Below, in pieces: positions 11,891 to 22,955 of a DNA stretch of 64,000 nucleotides. A program made the position numbers and the translations under genes. Origin of the DNA: Histoplasma ohiense (Eukaryota; Ascomycota; Eurotiomycetes; Onygenales; Ajellomycetaceae); contig JAEVHH010000002.1 in NCBI GenBank assembly GCA_017607445.1, forward strand, positions 2,161,501-2,225,500, in the 5' to 3' direction. The notes beneath the pieces were generated by a model that was given only the letters and a program-made list of their open reading frames with translations, was not told the DNA's origin and did not search any database. How positions within the stretch are numbered: the first letter of the stretch is position 1; every line of letters starts with the position of its first letter.

Positions 11891-14800
11891 TTTGTTGAAT
11901 ATATGAATTCAAGAGCGAAGTGCGAAGTAAAAGGGTATCTTTATTGAGATGAAGATATATAAAAAAAAAAGAACGACGAAATTTGATTTTGTTTAACGAA
12001 TGAAGGACAAAGGTCAGTTGATCAAATCTAATGATGGAATTGTTCTCTGACTGGAGGGAGAGACTATGCTCTATATAAATACTGCATAGTTGGGCGTTCA
12101 CAAGCACACTCCTCAAGCCATCTTGCAAGCCACCACAAATCGACGATGACCCCTTTTTCTCTCATATTCATAGTTCTCAGCCGAACGAAGGTCAATATGC
12201 GGGCTCGTATTGAATTCCTTGGACTCCACAACAGACCTTTAAATCCGGCTTGATTGGATCCAAAATGTCGTCCGCGAGTTAACGTTATGCTGCTCTTACG
12301 AGGACCCAGAAGGAACTCATGAGGCTCTTGCAGCATCTTGTGGGATTCGCCTGTTATTGTTGTCAGCGCGAACCGAACACAATATTTTTAGGAGACTCGA
12401 GATCTCGTATGGCTTTCCGATTCCCTGGCCAGTCGCAGCATCCTGTTCGCGCCAGCAACAAGCTCTTAGAGTCGATTCGGTTAGTGTTGACATGCGGCTC
12501 GTGAAGGTGGACTCCGTGAGGATGTGACTGGCGCAGTGCACTGACTAGGGAAAAGAAACGCTAGGAGAAGCGCATTCTAGGTCAGCAAGGGAGCTTTCGA
12601 TTGTCACACCAGGAATTCGCTTCCGAGAAAAACGGCTTGTCCCTATTCCCTATCCGTTGATTTTTTTTTTTTTTTCCGTTGAGTGTTTTTCTTTCCTTTT
12701 CCAAGCTTACTTGCTCGGCCACGGGAAGGGGCACAATTCCAAATGTCGCAATGACTGATTGTGAGATGTGAACAAGCAACGGTTTGCATAGCTATCCATC
12801 ATCCAGTCACTTCAAAAAGTGGTCCAGGCTAACGAGGCTAGTGTCCACAGCAAGTCTGCCTCGTGGCCTAGAGGTTTAAGCGGAGCTCGTTTGTGATGAT
12901 AAAAAGTCAATAGAAAATAGAAAAAAAAAAAAAAAATTTGAAAGGAGAAAATCCACAAAATCCACAACGTCCAGGTATGTTTCAGAAACAATATTTTGGG
13001 ATAAACTCTGGTTCTCTGGATGGTTCCGCCAGCTGTATCGGCGGCCCAACGGTTAAATTTCCTAGAAACACGACCAAGCCTAGTGAGGAAAATGCCCTTC
13101 GCTTCAAGTATTCTAGCTCATAAAACAGACACCAACTGGATCACGCAGGGCGCAAAAAAAAAAAAAAAAAAAAAAGGTTCATGGAAAAAGGTCCGTGGAC
13201 CCGCATCTCTTGATTTTCTCTCTCACATCGACAATCTTGCAATCAGAAAGGGGAGGAAGAGTCTCTGCACAGTGCTTTATCATCCATTACATGATGTGCA
13301 GTAGTTACATGAGCCTCTACCTGTACGGAGTACAATACATAGAGATGGGCGCAAGCAGGCAGACCATTATCGATTTACACAATGTATTTCAGAACCACCC
13401 AAATTCCCTGGCAGAAGACGACGGTGCTTCCAATATGCGCAGTAGAAAACCGTTCATCACACTAATCGAACATTATGGCTGGAGTCTGGAGGACGACAAG
13501 GAGAACATAAGAGTGGCAATTCACGATAACAAAATAACATCGCGTGCGTTGAATCTGCTGCATACCTGGTGAGCTGCGTAAGGACACCAGAAAAGGGGCC
13601 ACTTTTTAGTATCCCTCAGCAGCAGCTATCACGGTGGGGATATGCCCCAGAAGGAGTTTGAATAACTTGGCCAGCCATTCCATTCATCCACCCTGCTTTG
13701 TTGAGAGATAGTGTCCCAGTGTATGTATAACATTTCCGGAAGCAGCAACAAAGTGCGGCTTCTAACAAGTTGCAATGGGGGCAAAAAAAAAAAAAAGGAT
13801 TGAAAAAGGAAATCATATGAGTCGATCTATTTACTACGGAGACAAAATACTTGTTCTCTTTCTTGCCTTGTTATGATATCATCATCCCTGCCTTGTGGAG
13901 ATGTATACCCTCCCTTGCACAAAACGGTTCTGTGTTTCAGATGCCCTACGGGGCTGAAAATGTTACAGCACATAAGAACTGGAATAATGGGGAAAAAAGG
14001 GAAAAAGAAAAGCACACAAATTATATCTATTAAGTGTGGGAGGATTTTTACCCGTCTGCATTCCAATTTTTATGTACCAAGAATAATATGAACATGGAGG
14101 GCTAAAACAAAAAGCCAATGGAAGGCTTGGAGAAGCACGAAAGGGGAAAAAAAGAGTAGAAGAAGAGGAAGGGAAAAAAAAGGAAGGGGAGGATGGAGGA
14201 AACAGAGGTTGCCAAAAAAAAAAAATACTATCACTCTTGAAAAAAACACCAGTTGATAAACATTTAACAAAAGCAGTTGCCAAATAACAGAGGGGAGAAT
14301 CAGTGGGCGGGGATGGGATGGACAAAGGCAGGTAAGTATTGGAGAGGTAGATTAACTGATGTATATGGTAATAGACAATGCTATCTGACATACAAAAAAA
14401 AGAGGATATGATTCAGGGAGGTAGATGCGTGATAGGAAAGTGACTGCAAACGAGGGCGGGTTCTTCACAAAGAACAATATGGAAATAAAATAGATACAAA
14501 ACATGAATCATCGCAAAACGAGAAAATAGAAAAAAACCCTGTTTGGGGTGACGTAAAGCGAAGCGACGACATGAGGGAAAAGAGTAATAGATAAGTTGCA
14601 ATGTTCGTAAAAAAAATTAAAAAAAAATGTTTAAAAGGGAGGGCAAAAAAAAAAAAGTACCAGCCCCAAACTATCAGCTCAGTTTTCCACAGAAATAACA
14701 GCAGAAACAAAAAATCCATCGTTTCTTTCTTATCCTCCACTCCCCTTCCCAAATCGCAATCTTCCGCAGGATCTTATGAAAATTTTTTCTCAAAACATCA

Positions 14801-14896
14801 CATAACGCGGTGGGAGCGCGCGGTCAGAGCAACATCGGATAAAAGACACCTCAGCCCATCAATGCCTCTCCCTCATCTTCCTTTCCCTTCCTATCC
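11891..14896. other. 3-kb intergenic region, PLAC8 promoter and epsin 3' side
   Basis: No protein gene can be supported. The stretch contains several long A/T runs (about 12660-12675, 12921-12936, 13154-13175) and a tRNA-like A-box segment (12861-12885). It has one TACGGAGTAC copy (13324-13333). An A-rich stretch from about 14090 to 14660 reads as T-rich 3' UTR of the minus-strand epsin gene. Open frames of 90-142 codons in this region are low-complexity translations of those runs. Confidence 0.4.
12861..12885 (+). other. tRNA A-box-like fragment upstream of an A-rich tract
   Basis: TGGCCTAGAGGTTTAAGCGG closely matches the internal A box and D-loop of class II tRNA genes (TGGCCnAGnGGTTnAAGGCG). 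No B box (GGTTCGAATCC) or acceptor pairing follows; about 20 nt further the sequence becomes A-rich and then runs into A16. It could be the 5' half of a dead tRNA or the head of a tRNA-derived short retroelement, or chance. Confidence 0.25.
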
Positions 14897-15197
14897 TCAT
14901 AGATCAATCAGATTCCCACTCTGCTGTGGCTGTGCCACATACCCCGGCTGCATTCCAAAGGGATTGTTATTTCGCTGCTGCTGTTGCGGAGCTCCCGTAA
15001 ACTGCTGGTTGAAAAAGGGGTTGTTCGCGGTTTGGTTCGGTTGGAGACGGTCGAGGCCTTGGCCGGCGGAGTTTACGAATACGCCAGGCGCGGTGTGCTG
15101 GGCAGGGATACGGAGGTCGCCGACATTACCGAAAGTGTCTTGACCCTCGCCGGTAGCAAGGAGGGCGTTGAGGCGGGCATGTTGCGGGTTTTGGGTT

Positions 15198-15229
<32 letters not shown>

Positions 15230-16923
15230 TTGTTGCAGCTGCTGCTGTTGTGTATTGAGGGGTGACTGGTAATTGATGATGGGATTTGTTGATGATTGGC
15301 TATTAGTGAACTGTTGGACGGTGCGTTGTTCAGTGAGGGAATTGAGGGATGGTGGGCCGGTCTTATGGACCTGCTGCGCTTGGGTTCGTGTGAATGACGA
15401 GGCAAATGGATTGTTGGAGCCAGTTGGCATAGGTTTGAGGGCATCTAATGATTGTTGTTGTTGGTTTGATGCCCATGGGTTATGGGTCCCTGGCTGGAGA
15501 AAGCCATTGTCTTGTTGCTGTTGCTGTTGCTGTTGCTGTTGTGGCTGGGGCTGTGGCTGGCCAAAAATGTCATTGCCATAAGGGTTACTGTTGAATGCAG
15601 TTTGCTGTGGCTGGAGGGTAGGTTGGGGCTGCAAGAAGTTATTTTGCTGCCCGAACTGATCGTAGCCGGGCTGCTGCGCGGGGAAACCGCCCGCATATCC
15701 ATTTGAATAACCAGTTTGTTGTGGCTGGAATCCGGTTGGCTGAGCGTATTGATTGTTCAAGTAACCGGTGGACATAGGTTGTTGTTGATCCATTGGGTTC
15801 CCAAACCAATCTACTGCTGGCTGCTGCTGATATCCCTGGTTATACCCTGTCAATTGAGGCTGAGCAGGTTGCACCGCAGAGGGGGTGTTGTCGTCGAACA
15901 GCGCAGAGGGATTGCTCTCTTCCAGTTCACGTCTTCGAAGCTCCTCTTCTTCCTTACTCAGTTTAATAGCCTTGGCAAGATCGTCATCGTCATCTTCGGC
16001 GCGTGCTACTCTTTCGCGTCGCTTCTTCTCCTCTTCGGCTTCATGCTTGCTGGCCTCGATTGCAAGGCGGTATTCCGCATCCTCTTCATCATTTGGTCTT
16101 TGAGGACGATCCCGTCTTGGACGACGGCCTGGCTCACTGCCGCCAGCAATGCCATGTATTCCATCGTCGATTCCGCTGACACGCGATTTCCAGAGTTTCC
16201 GATCAGAGCGTTCGTTTCGTAGCCGATCTTCATCAAGGATCAGCGCGGTTAATTCCTTCGCGGAAACTCGGACTATTTATAAACAATTAGTGACAAAGAG
16301 ATTCCTTAGATCTTAGCCTGTTGATATGTATTCGGTGGCTAACCATTTTGTCCAACATCGCGACCATCCTCATCAATATACTGGAACTCGCGCAATGTTT
16401 TGATAATATAAATATTCTTTCTGGCCCATGTAACTACCATCTCGGAACCTTCATGAAGGCAGTAGTCCAACACTTTCAATGACTTGAGCACATGTCGCCA
16501 GTTCTTGCCCTTATCATTCAGTCGCTTATCTAGCATGTCCATAATCTCGTAGAAATCGCTGGGACTGTATTTAAAGATAGCTGGTTAGTAAGATATAGCT
16601 AAAATTAGAAACCAGTAGCCGGGAGTAAGACTGAAGTGGATCTTTATAGAGAGGTGAAGTGTAATTGCTAACCTATGAAAAGTCATCGCCGCAATTTCCC
16701 CCATCTCTGTTCCCGTCGGGCCCCAAGGGTCATTACTCGTCGCTATACGAACAAAATAGTAATAAATCAGCATTTTGGAATAGAAACATATGAAGAGGGA
16801 AAACGACGGAAATGAACAAAGCACGGTCATAAAAAAGGATGGAAACATACCATTGCGGACTTTGACCTGCACAGACGAGTATCCCTTGGTAACATTCTTT
16901 ACACTCCTCACAACCTTCGACAT
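14897..16923 (-). CDS. Epsin (ENTH domain, UIM, NPF and clathrin-box endocytic adaptor)
   Basis: Minus-strand exons 16851-16923, 16673-16742, 16344-16564 and 14897-16272 give 579 aa (Ent1/Ent2 class). The ENTH domain (residues 1-about 150) starts MSKVVRSVKNVTKGYSSVQV and includes NDPWGPTGTEMGEIA, DFYEIMDMLDKRLNDKGKNW and KSLKVLDYCLHEGSE. It binds PtdIns(4,5)P2. Two ubiquitin-interacting motifs follow at 183-202 (DEEDAEYRLAIEASK) and 213-232 (DDDLAKAIKLSKEEEE). The remaining half is Gln/Asn/Pro-rich with NPF motifs that bind EH-domain proteins and long polyglutamine runs from CAG/CAA repeats. The extreme C-terminus NLIDL is a clathrin box. It links ubiquitinated cargo, membrane and clathrin during endocytosis. 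Glutamine runs (15190-15250, 15510-15545) are likely length-variable. Confidence 0.95.
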
Positions 16924-17791
16924 GGTCGCGATATGAAAAGCCTCTCACCCCGAGCTATTGTTGTTTCCTTAAAATAAACAGAACAAAGATGGACAAATTA
17001 AGAAGATACCAAAAAATCTTTCAGTTTATGTGGCTCCCCAATGATGCGATGGATTCCTCGTCGTTCCTTTCTGCTGTTGTCGTCGGCGTATGTACCGATG
17101 ACGATTGCGTGTGCCAAAGGGGGAAAAAAAGAGTTATAGTCTCAGAGAAATAGCACAGCTTGTTTCTTCAAATTAACAACTCTATATCGTCTTATAGAAC
17201 TGTGAATAAGCCTTTCCTTTTGCCCTTGTTGTTTTGAGCACGCTGTGTATTGTAGGTGATATTTGCGGATGATGAGGGGGTGTGGTGGCGGGCGGGCGGC
17301 GCGGCGGCGTGGAACGACAACCTTTCTTGCTGCGCAGAAACCCGAGGAGATCGTCTCTCCTGGATTCTAGCGTGGGAGAATCGACCCCGAATTTGGGCCA
17401 AGAAAAGAAAAAGGAGACAATACTAGGCTAAGAAGCGCAAAGCTATTGGTGGAGGGATCGAAGAGGAGATGGCGGGAGATGGTCGTGTGGTGGACGAGGA
17501 TGGTGATCGATTGATGATGTTGTTAAGGTCGAATTGGCTTGTTCCCCCGACCCCAATGCGGCTGAGTCGCCTCAAACACGCTGTGTGGCGCGGATATAAT
17601 CACGTGATAATTTCAATTTTCCCCTGTACCGAGCCGAGCCGGTAGAGCACGGAGGTTGAAAGGACGATTTCCTTTATCATCGTCAAAGAAAAGAAGTGGC
17701 ATTTGTTTAAGTCCGCATGAAAGGGGGAGAGTCATGCATGATAAATATAAATAAATAAGTAAAATGTAAACCAATAGGGAAATTTTTAAAT
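16924..17791. promoter_or_regulatory. Epsin promoter and TrpE 3' side
   Basis: This 868-bp gap sits between two minus-strand genes. A G/C-rich patch (17278-17315) sits 360-390 bp upstream of the epsin start. No gene was recognised; the 69-codon open frame here resembles nothing. Confidence 0.35.
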
Positions 17792-19634
17792 CTACAGCCC
17801 TTCCTTGGCGATATACGTCTCCTCCGCCCTCTTAATACACTGAATATTAGCCCCCAACTTATTCAACGTCTCAACATACTCATCATACGGATCCGAATCA
17901 AACACAATTCCCCCTCCCGCCTGCAAATATGCAACCCCATCCTTCATCAGCATGGTTCGCAGCGCAATGCACGTATCCATCGCCCCATCAAAAGTCTCCT
18001 TCCCGTCTGTACTAGCACTATTGTATCCAAAATACCCTACCGCCCCCGCATACACCCCACGCTTCTCACCCTCAAGCTCAGCAATCAACTCCATGGCCCG
18101 TACCTTGGGGGCCCCGCTGACCGTGCCGGCGGGGAAGATGGAGCGGAAAGCATCGAAACGCGTCTTTTCGGGCCGCAGGATGCCCGACACCTGCGACACC
18201 AGATGCTGCACGTGCGAGAATTTCTGCACGGCCATGAGCCAGTCAACTTTTGTGGTTAACGGGTCGCAGACGCGGTTGACGTCATTACGCGCGAGGTCGA
18301 CTAACATAACATGTTCGGCACGGTCTTTTTCGCTGTTGCTGAGCTCCGAGGCGAGTTTGTCATCCTCCTGCGGGGTTTTCCCGCGTTTCACGGTGCCGGC
18401 GATAGGATGCGTAATTATCCGCCGTCCTTCTTGTTTGACTAGTAATTCGGGACTCGCGCCTATGAGCTGGAATTCGTCGCAGTCGATGTAGAAGAGATAC
18501 GGGGATGGATTCACGGTGCGCAGGTGTCGGAACAGGTTAAAGGGGTGAAGAGACGTGGGGCGTGCTAGTCGTTGTGAAGGGACGGTTTGGAAGATGTCGC
18601 CTTTCATGATATGTTCTTTCAACGCCTTCACATGGCCTTCGTATCCTGCCTGCCCAATATTAGAAGTATACTGCTGGTCCCGTTTAATTGGTGGCTGCGG
18701 AGGGAGAGGGATGTTAGGGTTTAGCAGCACATCGATGGTATGCTGGATGACCTCTTGACCCCGTTTATATTCCACTTCAAGATCTTCACAGTCGGTTTTT
18801 GGGAGTCGCACATAGGTGATAACCTTGACAACCTGGAAGAAGTGGTCGAAGGCAACGATGGTATCGAACATCATGAATAACGACTCAGGGACGTTGAGAA
18901 CATCTTTCATAGTCCGTGCTGTCTTGGGCTCGAAATATCTCACACAATCATAGCTGACGTAGCCAATTGCTCCGCCGGTCATGGGCGGCAACCCCAAGCC
19001 TGGTAATGTAGCGACGCGGAACTGGGAAAGCTCTTCCTCGAGGGCGGGGAGTGGATCGCATTCGGGGCCATGGCCGGGACCGGTTTTGAGGACTTTTCTG
19101 GGGTCTAATGCGGTCAGAAACGGAAGTGAGATATGTTTGGTCGGCATATCGTTGCAAGTGAGAAAAGGGAAAGCATACCAGCTCCCACAAAGCTATATCT
19201 CCCTATTGTCTCCATCGTAGTAGCGCTTTCATAGAGGAAGGAGAGTTTGGAGCTGCCCAGAACAAGTGAATCGCAATACGTTAGGTTGTAGACCTCTACG
19301 AGAATGAAAATCAATAGCTACATGCTAAACTCACTTCTCCGAGATTTTCAAATATGCCACAGTAGGAGTGAGTAGATCTGCCGGCACGGAGGCTACCAGA
19401 GGAACGAGGTTGGGCGGATACGGCGACCCCTTTGATTGTGCTAGGACATCTTTAACCACTTCTAATGTGGGTTGAATCACAACCTACCACAGATCCGAAC
19501 AAAAATCAGCTACAATCCAAGACAACCTAGATTTTTCACGAAAAAGAAAGAAATGATAGAAGCGCAATTCAATTGACAGCCCCCCCCCCCAAAAAAAAAG
19601 TAAGGGTATACAAATAACATACTCGTGGCGACAT
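17792..19634 (-). CDS. TRP2: Anthranilate synthase component I
   Basis: Minus-strand exons 19623-19634 (only MSPR), 19335-19483, 19179-19252 and 17792-19104 give 515 aa, typical of TrpE. It converts chorismate and ammonia (from the TrpG glutaminase partner) to anthranilate, the first step of tryptophan synthesis. Residues SKLSFLYESATTMETIGRYS form the N-terminal region containing the tryptophan feedback element (LxES). The catalytic half has PSPYLFYIDCDEFQLIGASP, RIITHPIAGTVKRGKTPQED, HVMLVDLARNDVNRVC and FPAGTVSGAPKVRAMELI, the chorismate-binding signature. The long open frame beginning at 19147 includes intron sequence; the 74-nt intron (19105-19178) must be removed to give YSFVGADPRKVLKTGPGHG. 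The phase-2 junction at ISE/NSKL uses acceptor GGGCAG at 19253-19258, after a CTAAC branch site. General amino-acid control is likely. Confidence 0.95.
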
Positions 19635-20695
19635 GGTTGCTCGATGGAGGTGTGCGCGGGGTGTGTCCAAGATTCACGGCGTGGTGTTGCGGGTCTCTGG
19701 TTGTAGTACTATGAACGATGCTGGATAAACCGGTCCTTGAACAGGATTTCAAACAACCAAAACAAATCAATTTCAAAGAAGCAACTCTCAGCTGTAGAAA
19801 TGGGGAGACGGAGGGAGGATGGAGGTGTCACAATGGCAATCCATGGTACGGAAAAAAGCATTTTCCTGTCAATGACTCTCCATACGGAGTAGACAACCGA
19901 GCTCTTGCCCAAAGGTTCAAACCTGCAGCCAACCAAATGCCGCGTTGCAGGCTTGGCGACGCTCAATCGGGAGCTGGCAGCAGATTATGTCATGCGCACA
20001 GCCGGGGCCACGGAAAATCCGATCCCGTAACTTAGTCTCCTGTCTGTGGAAGGGACTTAGTCAGCCCCCAAATTGCACCAGCCACATTTTAGCCTGATAA
20101 GGGCTGGCCGGCGATTTAGCAGCGATTAGCGGCAGCGTTTGGCACCAAGCTTAGACATAGACCCGCCCCTCGCGTCAAACAGTCAAACAGGGGTAAGGGT
20201 AAGAAAGGAGATGGAACAGGGATAATAAATAAATTAAATCTCTGCCCACGGTGAGTAGAAAAATACTTGCGTTGTAGGAATTCACTTTGTGTTCTTTTCT
20301 GCTGTGGTAGTTTAACTATTATATGACAAAAAACAACACCCATGCAAACCTTCCCCGTCCTTTAGCAAACCCCATGAATTCTTTCCTTTGTTTTTCTTGG
20401 AACCCAATTCTGAGAGAGAATAGCCAACCCCCCGCACATTCTTTTCTGCTCCTCCATTTACATATAGACTAATTCGATAACCACCATTGTCTAACGTAGG
20501 TATCCACCAAAATCAATACAGTACACAAGAGAAGAGAGACCCAAACATAGAAAATTCCCAAGGCTGGGCCGTCGCCCCTGCAAGAGGCACATACGGGTAC
20601 AATATTTAAAAAAAAAAAAAAAAAAAGGGAGAGAGAGAGAGGTGGTATATAAAAATATAGTAATATAAACCAACAAGAAAAAAGAAAAGGAAGAT
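19635..20695. promoter_or_regulatory. Divergent intergenic region between TrpE and the hypothetical protein at 20696
   Basis: About 1.06 kb containing both promoters. It holds one TACGGAGTA (19883-19891) and an A18 run followed by a GA repeat just upstream of the 20696 start (about 20608-20641). Nothing else was recognised. Confidence 0.35.
19873..19878. promoter_or_regulatory. Candidate Gcn4/CpcA half-consensus upstream of TrpE
   Basis: TGACTC lies about 240 bp upstream of the TrpE start. The full consensus is TGA(C/G)TCA; here the seventh base is T, so it is a near match. Placement upstream of a tryptophan gene makes it plausible, but a 6-mer alone is weak. Confidence 0.3.
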
Positions 20696-22452
20696 ATGGG
20701 AGGGGAAGAGGGATTTGAGAGGTCGACTCCTCCGCACAACCCATATGACCCGGGTGCGATGCCGACGACTACCAGAATGATAACGACAACAGCATCATCG
20801 TCATCGACATCAACTCCCGGTTCCCCCAACATTAACATTAACATTAACAATACTTTTGCCGACTCCACAATCGACATGGACTGTTCTCAAACGCCAGACA
20901 CGACGGCAACAACAATAACGACAATGTCAATACCAACACAAATGAAAGCAATAACACTTTCACCTCAAAAATCAACAATAACAATAACAATACCAACCGT
21001 CACAAAACGCCTGATGCGCCTTGCCTGTTTGATGGCTGATTTAAATTCCAGTTCTGGCAACGGCAAAAATGACAATGACAACGATAATAAAAGTAGTGGC
21101 AAGAAGAAAAATAACCAAACACATCCCTACATGCCATCATTGCGATCATTGTCGCAGCAGAAATTAATCGCTATCAATCGACGCCTAGATGGTATCGAGG
21201 GGCTCCTGCTGGATCTCCAGGGTGACGACGAGATTGGGATCGACGGAGCAGACGAAGGGAAAGAAGAAAATGGGGATGAGGAAAATGAGGAAATCGAGGA
21301 TGAGAAGGAAAGCGGCGCTGGGAAATCAACAACCAAGTCGTCCGCGTCCGGTGCCTCCGCCAGCATAGGGAACGAACTTGCAAATACCAGCCCCACGGCA
21401 TCAACTATACATGTATCACTACCAGCATCACCATTGTCATTGCTGTCGTCGAATCAACTCGTTCCGCCACAGTTGGTTCCCAAACGGGAACCGCCGGAAA
21501 TTGAATTCCAAGCAAATGGCAAGGACAAGAGTCAGAGGCAAGTCGACCATCGCGAGCTGGAAGTTTTAATGCGGGACTTGCAACGCGTTACGGGGTGCCT
21601 TGAGCAGCGACGCACTGAATGTCTTCATCTGAACGCTGTGTTCACGGTGAAATGCGAAAAGCTCGCGCAGCGGATTCTGGAGATGGAGGATGAGATTGAT
21701 GAGCTGTAAGTTTGTATTTCCACGATTTCCTTTTCTTTTTATTGTTTTCCCCCAGCTTTTCAAGAGGGACTGGACCAAACCAAGCCCAGTAACCTCCCGA
21801 TTACTCCTGCTCCTACCCTGTCGGTTTCCTGATGAATCCTTCTTCCCCAAAACATCACTTTTTTCAAAAGAAAATATTCCATAATTTTGAACGATATCCA
21901 AAGAAAACAATTGTGGGTATCGATGTGAATCCTTCTTTATTGGCAGGGTTATAATGAAAAATCTTAGTGGAACCTTATTTTTCTCCCCTTTATTTTGAAA
22001 AAAAATAAAATAAAATAAAAATAACAAAGAAATAACGAGAGAGAACCAACAGACGTGCAGAGAAAATCGAAAACGCAGTCGAATTAGAAGGTTTAAAGCG
22101 CACCATGCGAGGATTGGAAGGTTGGATACGGCGTTGGAAGAAGAAACTGCATCGACGCGATGAAGCAGGAATGAACCTGGATCTGGATAGCGATTCCGAA
22201 TATACATGGTCTTCCGTAGATTCTTCTCCTTTTGGTCGTGCAGGAGGAAAGGAGGGGTGGGCTCACAGCAATGAAGTGAGTAGGTTGATGGGAGTGGTTG
22301 ATGGTAGAAATGATGATATCGATACGTTGATGGATGGGATCAGGATGTGGTTTCGTGATTGGGATGAGGTTGAAGAAGGATTCAGGATCAGAGCTAGCTT
22401 GAGGGAGCAGAGGATGGCTATGAGATTGAATCGGGGCCGAGGGGTGGGCTGA
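20696..22452 (+). CDS. Hypothetical low-complexity protein with C-terminal coiled coil
   Basis: Exons 20696-21705 and 22053-22452 give 469 aa. I do not recognise a named family. The first 150 residues are Thr/Ser/Asn-rich, including an NINININ run from AACATT hexamer repeats. A segment SLSQQKLIAINRRLDGIEGL precedes an acidic stretch (about 185-215) and a Ser/Ala linker. From about residue 285 the sequence is predicted helical: ELEVLMRDLQRVTGCLEQRR, then EKLAQRILEMEDEIDEL joined across the intron to RAEKIENAVELEGLKRTMRG. It ends in a Trp-rich helical region (GWIRRWKKKL, MWFRDWDEVEEGFRIRA). The junction was chosen at CCAACAG (22046-22052) because it keeps phase and a continuous coiled coil. The 347-nt intron is longer than most in the window. 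Probably a conserved scaffold protein of unknown function; the low-complexity half may be poorly conserved. Confidence 0.65.
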
Positions 22453-22955
22453 TTCCTTCAATGTTCTATGGCAGATGGCCCCGTCTGTTCTAGGCTAGAT
22501 TTGACTGTGCCATGCCGCGATTCTTATTCGGTTGCCTGATAGTGCGGACCGATTATCTCGAATTTTTGAAGATAAGTGGGTATTTGGTTTGGGATAAGCA
22601 AGGTATGGTAGAGAGAATAAGCTCCAATTCTCCAACTACCCATCCTTTGTGATGTAGTATCTGCAGTTTATCAGTCAAGCTAATAAATATTTTATTGCAG
22701 ACTCCGAAAACTCCGGCTTGCGTCATGTTATGGAGATAATAAGGATATCTGCAGTGTCGGGACATATGGGGGGACGGTTATGCCAATATATATATCCTAA
22801 TATGCTTTTTGAGACGTATTTTTCATCTGTAAAGGATCTCCGCATCTGTACACGGACGCAAGCATAATATATGTCTGGCGTATTCAATTGATAGATGATA
22901 GGACCATTGCAAGTGATACACGATGCCTTTGAACTAGGTTTTTAGCAAACAGGTG
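22453..22955. other. Convergent intergenic region
   Basis: About 500 bp between two 3' ends; AT-rich, nothing recognised. Confidence 0.4.

Noticed and set aside
13195..13572. 125-codon + strand open frame
   Set aside because: No start context, no family resemblance, and it begins beside a long A run.
15716..16222. 168-codon + strand open frame
   Set aside because: Antisense to epsin exon 4, including the UIM region.
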